A DNA stretch of 64,000 bases from CAVRGQ01 sp963720785 (lineage in GTDB: Bacteria > Actinomycetota > Acidimicrobiia > IMCC26256 > DASPTH01). The notes beneath the pieces are model-generated. The model saw only the letters and a list, made by a program, of their open reading frames with translations. It did not search any database and was not told the DNA's origin. The position numbers and the translations under genes are program-made. Positions 46,963 to 57,482 of this stretch are shown piece by piece (positions within the stretch are counted from its first letter, which is position 1; each line of letters opens with the position of its first letter). The DNA lies in NCBI GenBank assembly GCA_963720785.1, contig CAVRGQ010000009.1, positions 248,001 to 312,000 on the forward strand, written 5' to 3'.

Positions 46963-47868
46963 ACGAGACCCGCCGTTCGAGGAAGCGCAGTTGCCCGAGC
47001 GCCAGGATCAGCGTGATGAAGAACAGGGCAACGGCGAGTACCGCGGCCTTGCCCGGGTCGGACTGCCGCTGCAGCGTGTCGTAGATGTAATAGGTGAGCA
47101 CGTTCGTCTTCTTGAGCGGCCCGCCCTGCGTGAGGATGTCGATCTGGCCGAACGACTGGAACGCGAAGATCGTGCCGACGACCACCGTGAAGAAGATGGT
47201 GGGCGACATCATCGGCAGGGTCACGTGCCAGAACCTCGACCACGCGCCGGCGCCGTCGACCTCGGCCGCCTCGAACAGCTCGTCGGGCACACTCTGCAGG
47301 CCGGAGGCCATCAGGATGAACGTGAGGCCGAGCGTCTGCCACACGGTCACCAGCGCAACCGCCACCAGCGCCCAGTCGGGGTTCTGCAGGACGGCCGGGT
47401 TCGTGGTGAGGCCCAGCCACGGCAGGAGTCCGACCGACGGGTTCATGAGCGTGCCGAAGATGACCGCCGCCACCGCGACCGACGTGGCGACCGTCGACGA
47501 GAAGATCGTGCGGTACACCCCGATGCCGCGCAGCTGCTGGTGGGCGAGCACCGCGAGGCCGAGGCCGAGCACGATGCCGATCGGCACCGTGAGGATCGCG
47601 AACAGGAACGTGGTCTTGACGCTGTCGAGGAAGTCCTGCGACGTGAGGACGTCCTTGTACTGGTCGAAGCCGACGTACTTGCTCGGCAGCCCCGGGAACG
47701 GCGGGTTGCGGAACATCCCGAGGTACACGTTGTGCACCAGCGGCCAGAACACGAACACGCCGAAGATCACCAGTGCCGGGATCAACAGGAGGTAGGCGAG
47801 GCCGCGCTCCCGGCGACGGCGCGCCCGGCGCGCGGGCGTGACCGTGGGACTGGGCGCGGGCGTTGCGG

Positions 47869-47872
<4 letters not shown>
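46952..47872 (-). CDS. Sugar ABC transporter permease, UgpA/MalF type
   Basis: 306 residues, six helices (LAYLLLIPALVIFGVFVFWPLV first). EAA coupling loop: VPDELFEAAEVDGAGAWSRFWHVTLPMMSPTIFFTVVVG. QTLGLTFILMASGLQS precedes it. GTG start at 47870-47872 overlaps the stop of the ATPase gene (GTGA), so translation is coupled. Forms the channel with the UgpE-like partner. Confidence 0.92.
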
Positions 47873-48975
<1,103 letters not shown>

Positions 48976-49027
48976 GATGCCTCCCCCTCAGTCCTTCAGG
49001 TCCCACGCGTGCGGTTCCGGAACCCGC

Positions 49028-49555
49028 TCAGCTCGCCGCGTCGCGCTTCGGCGGGCGCCAGAACACGGCGAGGAAGGCGAGTGCGCCACCCACGCCGAGG
49101 ATCGCCGTGATCGCCAACGACTGGCCCCAGTCGAAGGGGAAGCTGAAGTCGACGGCGTGGTCGAGGGACCATTCACCCGGGCCGAGGGTGCCGAGGGTGA
49201 TGCACACCACCGCGACGGTGGCAACGTACTCGTAGCCCTCCTTCGCGCTGGTGAGGAAGAACCCGTTGCGCAGGTGGTTGGTGAGCCACGCCACCACCAT
49301 CAGCGCGCACACCCCGCCGTAGGCGGCCGGGGTGAGGAATCCGAACAGGAGCGCGAACGGGATGGTCACCTCGGTGAGGGTGACCATGTAGGCGTGGAGC
49401 TTGCCGGGCTTGAGCCCGAGGCTCTCGAACCAGTTGGCCATACCCGGCCCCGACTGGATCGACTTCACGTGCCGCCACCCGTGGGCGAAGATCATGATCG
49501 CGATCCACACCCTCGAGAGCAGCAGCGCGAAGTTCAGCGCGTCCACGTTCCCCAT
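49028..49555 (-). CDS. DoxX-family membrane protein
   Basis: 175 residues with four helices. FALLLSRVWIAIMIFAHGWRHVKSI and WFESLGLKPGKLHAYMVTLTEVTIPFALLFG are DoxX hallmarks, followed by FLTSAKEGYEYVATVAVVCITLGTLGPGEWSLDH. DoxX-like proteins are quinone- or thiol-linked membrane proteins; in mycobacteria DoxX acts with superoxide dismutase and SseA. None of these partners is adjacent. ATG 49553-49555 with GAGGGG upstream is used. Confidence 0.82.
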   Translation of the reverse strand: MGNVDALNFALLLSRVWIAIMIFAHGWRHVKSIQSGPGMANWFESLGLKPGKLHAYMVTLTEVTIPFALLFGFLTPAAYGGVCALMVVAWLTNHLRNGFFLTSAKEGYEYVATVAVVCITLGTLGPGEWSLDHAVDFSFPFDWGQSLAITAILGVGGALAFLAVFWRPPKRDAAS

Positions 49556-49639
49556 CTGTCCCCTCGCCTCCTCGGCAACTTGCAGCGGGACGCTAGTCGG
49601 CAGGGGGCGCACCCGGCGAGGACCTGTGTTCGGCTCCCG

Positions 49640-49825
49640 TCAGCTGACGGCGTGGCGGAGCTCGGGCACGAGGCCCGCCCGGGCGAGCATGCGCACGGCC
49701 CGCTCCTCGGCGACGTCGATCACCAACGCGGATCCGGGCTCACGCTCCATCACGAACGTGACCACGCAGTCGTCGCACGCACTCGTGGCCCGCATCACAC
49801 ACTCGCCGCAGTCGATCGTCATCAT
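49640..49825 (-). CDS. Small Cys-rich protein (two CxxC pairs)
   Basis: 61 residues: MMTIDCGECVMRATSACDDC followed by a hydrophobic beta region and an acidic/Arg helix. The CGEC and CDDC pairs could bind zinc or an Fe-S cluster. GAGGAG lies upstream of the ATG. No family recognised with certainty. Confidence 0.5.
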   Translation of the reverse strand: MMTIDCGECVMRATSACDDCVVTFVMEREPGSALVIDVAEERAVRMLARAGLVPELRHAVS

Positions 49826-49881
49826 CCCGTCGCTCCTCGTGTCGTCCCGCTGAGGAACACGATCGCAGGGGGGTGTGACAC

Positions 49882-51261
49882 CTACCTCCGCAGGACCGCC
49901 AGGAGGGTGTGGGAACCGACGGCCACCGCGCCCTCGATCTCGGAGCGGCGCTTCACGGCCCCGTCGCTCGACGCCACCACCACCGGCACGGTGCGGGGCG
50001 GCGCGGCGGCCTCGCGCACCACGACGTCGTCGGCCTCCTCGCCGGCCGCCGAGAACACGACCCGCACGCCGGGGCGGCGCGGCAGGGGGACGCCCCGCAC
50101 GTCGTCGCCGTCGAAGGCCACCACGATGTCGCACCGGAGCCGCAGGTGCAGCTCGGCGAGCGCCGCGAGCAGGCGGGTGCGCTGCTCCTCGGGCGAGGCG
50201 GCGGTCCAGGCGGTCTTGGTGACGTTGTAGCCGTCGACGACGAGGAGCACTCCCCCGCTCCGCAGGACGGCGTCGAGCCCCGCGGGCGTGTCGACCGCGA
50301 GGCCGGCCGGGCACGCCGGACGGTTGCGGCGCGGTCGCGACGCGGCCCGGTCGGCGGCCCGGTCGGCGGCCCGGGACTCGCGTGACGGTGTGCCCGCCGG
50401 GCGGGCGGCCGCGAGGGAAGGCGGCGTGGCCGCGGCTCGGTCGTCGGCGAGCGCGTCGAGCCGCTCCGCGAGGAGCCGCGCCTCGCTGGCCGCGGCCCGC
50501 AGCGGCGTGGGATCGGACGGCGGCAGCGACTGGGCCAACGCCGCGAGCTCACGCTCGAAGCCGCCTGCCCGCTCCGCCTCGCGCTCGGCACGGTCGGCCG
50601 CGCGCTCCTCTGCGGCCGTGGCGCGCGCGAGCGCGTCCTCGAGTTCGGCCTGCTCGTGCAATGCGGCCTCGCGCGCCGCGATCAGCTCGTCGTCGCGCGC
50701 GCGGCGGGTGCGCCGTTCGTCGCGTCGTTCCTGCTCCAGGTGGTGCAGCGCGCGCTCCGATTCGGCGAGCGCGGCCTCGGCGCGGCGACGCGCCTCGATC
50801 GCCGCGGCGCGCTCGTCGGCGCGCGCACTCGACTCCTGCCCGAGCCGGCGCAGTCGCGACTCGTTCACTCCCGCTTCGCACGCGGCACCCACGCCGAACG
50901 CCCACGCCGGTGGCCGCGCCGCGTACAACGTGGACACGAGGAGCGGGAGTGCCGTGGCGTCCATCGACTCGCGCACGATGCCCAGCGCGTCGCTCGGCAC
51001 CCACGCGGCGAGCACCTCCTGCGCGTCACGTCGGTCGAGGAACCGCTCCACCGCGCGGGCGCGGAACTCGTCGTGTTCGGCGAGGGTGCGCGCGAGCTGC
51101 CGTCGGGCCGGACCGCGCGCCAGACCGCGGGCGTCGAAGCCGGAGACCGCGCGCAACGACGCCGGAACTTCGTGGGGCGCCAACCCCCGCAGGACGGTCG
51201 CGGCGTCGTCGAGCAGCGGCGCGAGCAGCGCCTCGGGGATCGGCGGGACGTCTGCGGTCAC
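49882..51261 (-). CDS. NYN-domain (YacP/Rae1-like) predicted ribonuclease with coiled-coil N-terminus
   Basis: 459 residues. Residues about 150-260 are a long charged coiled coil (RRRAEAALAESERALHHLEQERRDERRTRRARDDE). After a Pro/Arg linker the C-terminal 140 residues form a NYN/PIN-like nuclease: VLLVVDGYNVTKTAWT (first Asp and Asn), CDIVVAFDGDDV (second acidic cluster), FSAAGEEADDVVVREAA and VVVASSDGAVKRR. Bacillus Rae1, of the same fold, cuts mRNA at the ribosome A site. GTG overlaps the stop of the upstream zinc-ribbon gene (GTGA), suggesting joint function. Confidence 0.85.
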   Translation of the reverse strand: MTADVPPIPEALLAPLLDDAATVLRGLAPHEVPASLRAVSGFDARGLARGPARRQLARTLAEHDEFRARAVERFLDRRDAQEVLAAWVPSDALGIVRESMDATALPLLVSTLYAARPPAWAFGVGAACEAGVNESRLRRLGQESSARADERAAAIEARRRAEAALAESERALHHLEQERRDERRTRRARDDELIAAREAALHEQAELEDALARATAAEERAADRAEREAERAGGFERELAALAQSLPPSDPTPLRAAASEARLLAERLDALADDRAAATPPSLAAARPAGTPSRESRAADRAADRAASRPRRNRPACPAGLAVDTPAGLDAVLRSGGVLLVVDGYNVTKTAWTAASPEEQRTRLLAALAELHLRLRCDIVVAFDGDDVRGVPLPRRPGVRVVFSAAGEEADDVVVREAAAPPRTVPVVVASSDGAVKRRSEIEGAVAVGSHTLLAVLRR

Positions 51262-51506
51262 GCGTCGGACGAACCCGCCACGGGCACGTCGTCGAGGTCA
51301 CCGACTTCGAGTTCCTCGATCTGCGGACCGGAGGCGCCGCACCAGCGGCACGACACCTGCTCGACCGTCTCGTCGAGGAGCTCTTCGTCCTCCACGGTCA
51401 GCTCACCGCCGACGCTGTAGTGGAAGAAGGAACGGGTACGGCGGGCTGCGACGACGTCGAAGCGGGTGAGGTTGCCGCACGCCGAGCAGCGGTAGCGCGT
51501 CGCCAT
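51258..51506 (-). CDS. Small zinc-ribbon protein coupled to the NYN nuclease
   Basis: 82 residues: RYRCSACGNLTRFDVVAARRTRSFFHYSVGGELTVEDEE, then VEQVSCRWCGASGPQIEEL. CSAC and CRWC make a four-Cys zinc ribbon; the rest is acidic. ATG 51504-51506 follows TAGTCT by 6 nt on the minus strand, a leaderless promoter. The 4-base overlap with the nuclease gene suggests a complex; the ribbon might bind RNA. Confidence 0.6.
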   Translation of the reverse strand: MATRYRCSACGNLTRFDVVAARRTRSFFHYSVGGELTVEDEELLDETVEQVSCRWCGASGPQIEELEVGDLDDVPVAGSSDA

Positions 51507-51515
51507 GGTCCGAGA

Positions 51516-52385
51516 CTACCGACGGGCCGCGACGGTGGGCCGCCTCGTGGCCTGCGACGGCGGCGACTGCGGCTGCGGCGGCTCGGGACGGCGCGGCTGA
51601 CCGCCACCCCCACCGTCGGCGGCCTTGCGCGCCCGGCGACGGCGGGCGAACCAGCGGCCGCCCTCCACGAACAACTGCACGAGCAGCGCGGTGACGAGCG
51701 CCCACGCGAGCGTGAGCACGACGAGGCGCGTGTAGCGCCCGTTGCCCGTGCCGACGAACACGTCGAGCAGGTCGTCCTTCTTGATCCACTTGAAGTGGTA
51801 GGCGGGCCACGCGGTGATCATCAGGCCCACGGGGACCGCGACCACCCAGGCAAGCACCCGCCAGTACCAGTGCACCTTGCGGCGCGGCTCCGAGCTCTTC
51901 GCGGCCTTCGCAGCGGGCGCGGCCGCGGTGCCGTTGTCGACGGGTGCGGCGTCGCCGTTGCGGCGCTCGCGGCGGCTGCGCGACGGCGCCTCGGCGGGCG
52001 ACGGGTCGGAGGGGTTCACCGTGGCACTCACCGCAGCGGCGGCTGCGGCACTGCTGACCGCGGCGCCGGTGGCGGCGTTGCCACCGCGACGCGGCGGGGG
52101 CGGCGGTGCACCGGCACCACCGCGTGCGGGCGCCTGCGAGTTTGGACGCGGCGGTGCCTGCTGAGGTGTCGGCGCCTGGCGGCGCGCCTCCTTCGGCGGT
52201 GCTGCGGACGCGGGCTTCGGCGGTGCCGCGGGCGCGGGCTTCGGTGCGGGTTTCGGTGTGCTGCGCGCGCCCGGCGGCACCTTCAGCACCTGACCGCAGC
52301 GCTCACAGCGGAACGTGGGCGCGTCGGGGAGCGCGTTGAGCGGGGTACGCGCGCCGCAGGCCGGGCACTCGAGTGCGCGAGCCAT
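51516..52385 (-). CDS. Zinc-ribbon, Pro/Ala-linker, two-helix membrane protein
   Basis: 289 residues. An N-terminal zinc ribbon (LECPACGARTPLNALPDAPTFRCERCGQVLKVPPG) is followed by a disordered Pro/Ala/Lys linker of about 120 residues and two helices (VLAWVVAVPVGLMITAWPAYHF; LVVLTLAWALVTALLVQLFV), then a basic tail. The ATG overlaps the trpD stop by one base (TGATG), so it is translated with trpD. Function unknown. Confidence 0.6.
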   Translation of the reverse strand: MARALECPACGARTPLNALPDAPTFRCERCGQVLKVPPGARSTPKPAPKPAPAAPPKPASAAPPKEARRQAPTPQQAPPRPNSQAPARGGAGAPPPPPRRGGNAATGAAVSSAAAAAAVSATVNPSDPSPAEAPSRSRRERRNGDAAPVDNGTAAAPAAKAAKSSEPRRKVHWYWRVLAWVVAVPVGLMITAWPAYHFKWIKKDDLLDVFVGTGNGRYTRLVVLTLAWALVTALLVQLFVEGGRWFARRRRARKAADGGGGGQPRRPEPPQPQSPPSQATRRPTVAARR

Positions 52386-53431
52386 CAGCCTTCTCCCGAA
52401 TCGCGGGCGGCGACCGACACACGCACGAACGCCTCGAGCGTGGCGGCGGCGCGACCGTCGTCGATCACGGCGCGGGCGAGGTCGACCCCGGAGCCGAGGT
52501 CGTCGACCGCACCGCCCACGAGCAGCGCGGCACCGGCGTTGAGCGTGACGATGTCGCGCACGGGGCCCTGCGCGCCGGCGAACACCTGGTGGGTGACCGC
52601 GGCGTTGCCCCCGGCGTCGCCACCGGCGAGCGCACCGGGCTCGGCGTGGGCGATGCCGTAGTCGGTGGGGTCGACGTCGTAGACGCGCACCTCGCCGTCG
52701 AGCAGCTCGTGCACGGTGGACGTGGTGGTGACCGTGAGCTCGTCGAGACCGTCGTGGCCGTGGAACACCAGCGCCCGCTCCACCCCGAGCTCGCCGAGGG
52801 TGCGCACCACGCGGTCGGCCATCACCGGATCCGACACACCGACGGTGCGTCGGTCGGCGCCGGCCGGGTTGGCGAGCGGGCCGAGGAAGTTGAAGGTGGT
52901 GGGCACGCCGAGCTGGGCGCGCACCGGCGCGGCGAAGCGCATCGCCGGGTGGAACCGCTGCGCGAAGCAGAACCCGATGCCCACTTCCTTGACGCAGCGC
53001 TCGACGCCGGCGGGGCCGAGGTCGATCACCACGCCGAGGGTCTCGAGCACGTCGACCGAGCCGCACTTCGACGACGCGGCGCGCCCGCCGTGCTTCGCGA
53101 CGCGCACACCGGCCGCCGCCGTGACGATCGCCGCCATGGTGGACACGTTGACGGTGCCGGCGCGGTCGCCACCGGTGCCGCAGGTGTCGACCACCGGGCC
53201 ACCGGCGGGATCGAGGGTGACGCGGTCACCGACCTCGAGCATCGCCCGCACGAGGGCCGCGAGCTCGGCCGGGGTCTCGCCCTTGGCGCGCATCGCGATG
53301 GCGAACGCGGCGATCTGGGCGTCGGTGGCGTCGCCCTTCAGGATCTGGGCCATGGCCTCGCCGGCGAGATCCGCGGGCAGGTCTTCGCGCCGCAGCAGAC
53401 GTGAGAGAACGTCGGGCCACAGCGCGGTCAT
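52385..53431 (-). CDS. trpD: Anthranilate phosphoribosyltransferase
   Basis: 348 residues. Motifs: GGPVVDTCGTGGDRAGTVNVSTMAA (PRPP binding), VAKHGGRAASSKCGSVDVLETLGV, RFHPAMRFAAPVRAQLGVPTTFNFLGPLANPAG. It makes phosphoribosyl-anthranilate for tryptophan synthesis. It stands outside any trp operon, coupled instead to a membrane zinc-ribbon gene. ATG 53429-53431 follows TAGCAT by 7 nt on the minus strand, a leaderless promoter. Confidence 0.95.
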   Translation of the reverse strand: MTALWPDVLSRLLRREDLPADLAGEAMAQILKGDATDAQIAAFAIAMRAKGETPAELAALVRAMLEVGDRVTLDPAGGPVVDTCGTGGDRAGTVNVSTMAAIVTAAAGVRVAKHGGRAASSKCGSVDVLETLGVVIDLGPAGVERCVKEVGIGFCFAQRFHPAMRFAAPVRAQLGVPTTFNFLGPLANPAGADRRTVGVSDPVMADRVVRTLGELGVERALVFHGHDGLDELTVTTTSTVHELLDGEVRVYDVDPTDYGIAHAEPGALAGGDAGGNAAVTHQVFAGAQGPVRDIVTLNAGAALLVGGAVDDLGSGVDLARAVIDDGRAAATLEAFVRVSVAARDSGEG

Positions 53432-53505
53432 CCGCCGGATGCTACCGGGACGGGTGCCGTTTCGGGCCGCATCGGGGCCCGGAAGGGCACCGGAAACGGG
53501 TTCGC

Positions 53506-53766
53506 TCAGGCCGTCTTGCGGCGCTGGCGGATCAGGCGACGGCGCTCGCGCTCGTCGAGACCGCCCCACACGCCCTGCTTCTCCCGGAACGTGATGGCGT
53601 GCTCGAGGCAGGCCTCCCGCACGGGACAGATGGAGCAGATGGCCTTGGCCTCCAGCGCGCCGTCGTCCGATTCGGACGGCGGGTAGAAGACGTCGGGGTC
53701 GGCCCCCAGACAACGGGCGTACTGCCGCCAGGTGGGTGTGGTCGTACCGATCGTGTGCATGGTCAT
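53506..53766 (-). CDS. WhiB-family Fe-S transcriptional regulator
   Basis: 86 residues with the four conserved Cys: ARCLGADPDVF, then AKAICSICPVREACLEHAI, and the GVWGGLDERERRRLIRQRRK turn and DNA-binding tail. It binds a 4Fe-4S cluster and sigma factor region 4. The size and spacing fit WhiB1/WhiB2-like members. The gene has no leaderless box close by; purine-rich AGAGAAGG precedes the start. Divergent from the cation exchanger. Confidence 0.93.
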   Translation of the reverse strand: MTMHTIGTTTPTWRQYARCLGADPDVFYPPSESDDGALEAKAICSICPVREACLEHAITFREKQGVWGGLDERERRRLIRQRRKTA

Positions 53767-53966
53767 CGTGGTGCCTTCTCTGACTCGTGCCCCGGGCCCG
53801 CACGCCCGGCCTCCCTGCCTACCGGGTGATGTTCGACCGATTCGACCCCCGGCCTGAGGGGTTCATGGCGAATTCCCCCAGAATCCACTCGGGATTGTCC
53901 GGGGCGCCGCTGCGCCCCCCGAGCGCCTTCCGGGGCGCCCGCACCCTCACCCGTAGACTCGGCTGG

Positions 53967-55313
53967 GTGACCGACTCGGGGCCCCTCACCGCTTCTGCGG
54001 GTCCCGTTGCGCCCCCGGGGGGCCTGCGCGGCGCCCGCGGCCAGATGCTCGCCATCTCCCTGGCGGTGCTCGGCACCCTCCCGGCCGTCCTCACCCGGAT
54101 CGCCGGCGGGAGCCCCCAGGAGTACGTCGCCCCGGTCCTGTTCGGATTCGCGATCCTCTCCGCCGCGTTCCTGCTGGCCTGGGCCGCCGAGGCCCTCCAG
54201 CTCGACATCTCCCAGGGCCTCGCCCTCACCGTGCTGGCCCTGATCGCCGTGCTCCCCGAGTACGCGGTCGACTTCACCTTCGCCTGGAAGGCGGGCAAGA
54301 ACCCCGAGGAGTACGCGCCGCTCGCCCTCGCCAACATGACCGGCTCCAACCGGCTCCTCATCGGCATCGGCTGGTCGATGGTGGTGCTGGTCGCGGCGTG
54401 GCGGATGAAGTCGATCGCCAAGAAGCGCAACTACCAGGGCGAGCTCGACACCGACACCGTGCTCGACCGGCCCCACGCGATCGAGATCGCCTTCCTCGCG
54501 ATCGCCACCCTCTACTCGCTGACGCTCCCCCTCAAGCGCACGCTGACCATCTTCGACGGCGTGATCCTCATCAGCATCTTCGTGGTGTTCTTCTGGCGGA
54601 TCGGGAAGTCGCCGAGCGAGGAGCCCCATCTCGTGGGCCCGGCGCGCCTCATCGGCGCGCTCCCCACCCAGCGCCGGCGCGTCGTCGTCGGCGCGATGCT
54701 CGGCTACGCGGCGCTGGTGATCTTCCTCTGCGCGGAGCCGTTCGCCGAGTCGCTCGTGCACGTGGGCGAGAAGGCGGGCATCAGCACCTTCCTCCTCGTG
54801 CAGTGGGTGGCGCCGCTGGCGTCCGAGGCGCCCGAGCTGCTCGTGGCCGGGTTGTTCGCGTGGCGGCTCAACACCAACGCGGGCCTCGGCACGCTGCTGT
54901 CGTCGAAGGTCAACCAGTGGACGCTGCTCGTCGGTTCGCTGCCGATCGTGTTCGCGATCTCCTCGGGCACGATGCACGGCCTCCCCCTCGACTCGCTGCA
55001 GCGTGAGGAGTTGTTCCTCACCGCCGCGCAGTCGGTGTTCGCCTGCGCCGTGCTGGTGAACCGCCGCCTCTCGGTGAAAGAGGCGTGGGCGCTGTTCGGC
55101 CTGTTCATCTCGCAGTTCATCCTCGGCGGCGTGCTGCCCGACAGCGTCCGCGAGCTCGAGCGCCTCATCGTGGGTTGCACCTACCTCGCCCTCGCGGCCG
55201 GGGTGCTGGTGGTGAACCGCCGGTACGTGCGGCCGCTGTTCCACGACGGCCTGCGCGAACCGGTGGGTGAGCTGTTCCGCGAGGAAGCGCCCGAAGGGGC
55301 ATCATCTCTCTGA
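53967..55313 (+). CDS. Sodium/calcium exchanger-family (CaCA) membrane antiporter
   Basis: 448 residues, about eleven helices. The two alpha repeats are seen: TVLALIAVLPEYAVDFTFAWKAGKNPEEYAPLALANMTGSNRLLIG and VAPLASEAPELLVAGLFAWRLNTNAGLGTLLSSKVNQWTLLVGSLP, each with the Pro-Glu pair that binds the cation. GTG 53967 is used because TAGACT (53954-53959) ends 7 nt before it; longer upstream extensions lack such a signal. Coupled by TGATG to the next gene. Confidence 0.85.
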   Translation: MTDSGPLTASAGPVAPPGGLRGARGQMLAISLAVLGTLPAVLTRIAGGSPQEYVAPVLFGFAILSAAFLLAWAAEALQLDISQGLALTVLALIAVLPEYAVDFTFAWKAGKNPEEYAPLALANMTGSNRLLIGIGWSMVVLVAAWRMKSIAKKRNYQGELDTDTVLDRPHAIEIAFLAIATLYSLTLPLKRTLTIFDGVILISIFVVFFWRIGKSPSEEPHLVGPARLIGALPTQRRRVVVGAMLGYAALVIFLCAEPFAESLVHVGEKAGISTFLLVQWVAPLASEAPELLVAGLFAWRLNTNAGLGTLLSSKVNQWTLLVGSLPIVFAISSGTMHGLPLDSLQREELFLTAAQSVFACAVLVNRRLSVKEAWALFGLFISQFILGGVLPDSVRELERLIVGCTYLALAAGVLVVNRRYVRPLFHDGLREPVGELFREEAPEGASSL

Positions 55314-55780
55314 TGACTCCGACGGAACCTTCCTCGTCACCCGTGAAGCCCGGCGCCGCCGGGGTGGAGTGGGGCCCCGTACTGCGCGGGGCGATGCTCG
55401 GTCTGTGCGTGCTCGTCGCCGCCAGCGTGGTGGAGGCGATCCTCGACCGCAACATGGACGGCTTCAAGGACAGCGGCTGGATCTACCCGCTGTTCGTGGT
55501 GATCCTCGTGGGCTACGCGCTCGGCGGATACGTCGCAGGGCGGGCGGTGCCCACCTCCCCGCTGACCAACGGCACCCTCGCCGGCGTGTTCGCGTTCGTG
55601 GGTTGGATCCCCGTGCGCGTCCTCATCTGGGTCGCACGCGACGAGAACAAGGGGCTCTTCACCGGGCACAGCCCGGCGATTCGGCCGGGGCAGCTGCTCG
55701 GCCACGTGGTGATCGCCGCTGGCCTCGGCATGCTCGGCGGCTGGCTCGGCGGCCGCGCCGCCCTGCGCGCCCGCGGCTGA
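55313..55780 (+). CDS. Four-helix membrane protein of unknown function
   Basis: 155 residues. Four hydrophobic segments: VLRGAMLGLCVLVAASVVEA, WIYPLFVVILVGYALGGYVAG, LAGVFAFVGWIPVRVLIWV and LLGHVVIAAGLGMLGGWLGG. The repeated Gly-x3-Gly spacing suggests tight packing. Its ATG shares one base with the exchanger stop, so it is probably an accessory subunit or a co-regulated protein. Not a family I know. Confidence 0.65.
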   Translation: MTPTEPSSSPVKPGAAGVEWGPVLRGAMLGLCVLVAASVVEAILDRNMDGFKDSGWIYPLFVVILVGYALGGYVAGRAVPTSPLTNGTLAGVFAFVGWIPVRVLIWVARDENKGLFTGHSPAIRPGQLLGHVVIAAGLGMLGGWLGGRAALRARG

Positions 55781-55824
55781 GGGAGGAGCGCCCACGGCTA
55801 GAGGTGGCGCGCCCGCGGCTGAGG
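55765..55824 (+). repeat. Three imperfect tandem copies of a 20-base unit
   Basis: GCGCGCCCGCGGCTGAGG occurs at 55765-55782 (containing the stop codon of the four-helix protein), again with changes at about 55786-55804, and almost exactly at 55806-55824. The duplications repeat the gene's 3' end. Confidence 0.55.
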
Positions 55825-55832
55825 CGGCTCGT

Positions 55833-56141
55833 TCACGTGCGTCGCCACGTGTGTCGACGTTCGCTCGTCGCCACCGTGACGTCGTACTCGTCGTAGAACT
55901 CGTCACGCCCGCGTTGCTGCGCGGCGCGGTGCACCGGGTCGGTGCGCCACTCCTGCTGCGCGGCCTCGGAGTCGAAGATCACGAGGGTGAGGCGCTCGCC
56001 GTCGTCGGCCACGAACACCTTCTGCTCGACGAACCCGTCGATCTGTGCGGCGCGCTCGTGGAGCTGAGCGGCGAGGGTGAAGTACTCGTCGGGGACGCCT
56101 TGACACAGGCGGGAACGGAACACGGTCACGAACTGGGCCAT
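55833..56141 (-). CDS. Antibiotic biosynthesis monooxygenase (ABM) domain protein
   Basis: 102 residues, one ABM-like ferredoxin fold: MAQFVTVFRSRLCQGVPDEYFTLAAQLHERAAQIDGFVEQKVFVADDGERLTLVIFDSEAAQQEWRTDPVHRAAQQ. The pattern with Trp in EWRTDPVH is typical. Members are haem-degrading or quinol-forming monooxygenases, or small binding proteins; nothing here selects one. Confidence 0.82.
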   Translation of the reverse strand: MAQFVTVFRSRLCQGVPDEYFTLAAQLHERAAQIDGFVEQKVFVADDGERLTLVIFDSEAAQQEWRTDPVHRAAQQRGRDEFYDEYDVTVATSERRHTWRRT

Positions 56142-56253
56142 GCCGTCATGGTCGCGCGCAGGCCATTCATGCCCCGTTCATTTTCCGCCATGGACGATGC
56201 CCTCGACTGCTTCTACAGTTCCGGGCGGGCAGCTGACCATCAAGGTGTGATCG

Positions 56254-57003
56254 ATGCACACGATTGTTCTGCGCGGCGACTGGGAGAAGTTGTGTCGTCG
56301 CGCCGATCGCGTGTGGGTGCGGGTCCGCCCGCAGGAACTGGTGTGGAAGACCTCCGACGACTTCACCGTCGACGACATCCGCACGATCTCGATCGAGCCC
56401 GTGCAGCTCGAGCTCAAGCGGAAGTCGCGCCTGCCGGCGCGCGGTGACACCCGCCTGGTGCGTCACGCGATCACGCGGGTCGTGATCGCGTACGGCACCG
56501 ACGGCGAGGTGAAGATGGATGTGCACGAGACCGAGGTGGTCGTCGTCGACGCGTTCGCCGATCTGCGCGACCGGTTCGTGACCGACGTGACCGCCGACGA
56601 GGCTGTCGACATCGATCTCGTCGCGGAGGAACAGGTCGACGCTTCGGCTGCGGCTGCCGCCGAGGACGGGGACGACGAGCTGCCGTTCATCTCGTGGAAG
56701 CCCGCGTCCGAAGTGGTCGTCGCGCGCGACCCCGACGCACTCGTCGCCGTCGCGGCAACGCACGATCCCGAACTCGCGCGCGAGGTGTCGTTCAAGCTCG
56801 AGTTGGGCGCGCACCCCGAAGCCGTCGGGCGCTGGCTCGACGGGCGCGTCAGCCCAGAGGACGACGCGGACTCGCTCTCGTCGAGCGATGCCGACCTCTT
56901 CGGCGACGACGATCCGCCCGAGGGCGGCGGCTTCGTGCTCGAGCGTCGGAAGCGGCGGCTGCGTCACAAGCTCCGCGGCAGCGGATCCCGCTCCTCGAAC
57001 TGA
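56254..57003 (+). CDS. Acidic protein of unknown function, with basic C-terminus
   Basis: 249 residues. The N-terminal half has beta-rich segments with VRPQELVWKTSDDFTVDDIRTISIEPVQLELKRKSR; the middle is acidic (ADEAVDIDLVAEEQVDASAAAAAEDGDDELPF), and the end is RRKRRLRHKLRGSG. No domain recognised. TACAGT (56214-56219) may be the -10. The gene stops 30 bases before the RNase P RNA, whose promoter begins immediately after it. Confidence 0.55.
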   Translation: MHTIVLRGDWEKLCRRADRVWVRVRPQELVWKTSDDFTVDDIRTISIEPVQLELKRKSRLPARGDTRLVRHAITRVVIAYGTDGEVKMDVHETEVVVVDAFADLRDRFVTDVTADEAVDIDLVAEEQVDASAAAAAEDGDDELPFISWKPASEVVVARDPDALVAVAATHDPELAREVSFKLELGAHPEAVGRWLDGRVSPEDDADSLSSSDADLFGDDDPPEGGGFVLERRKRRLRHKLRGSGSRSSN

Positions 57004-57033
57004 CCGGGTCGACCCCCAAGTAGGCTCGCGGGT

Positions 57034-57435
<402 letters not shown>

Positions 57436-57482
57436 TTCAAGGCGTGTCGGACGCCAGCCGATGAAGCGGACATCGGAGCGGG

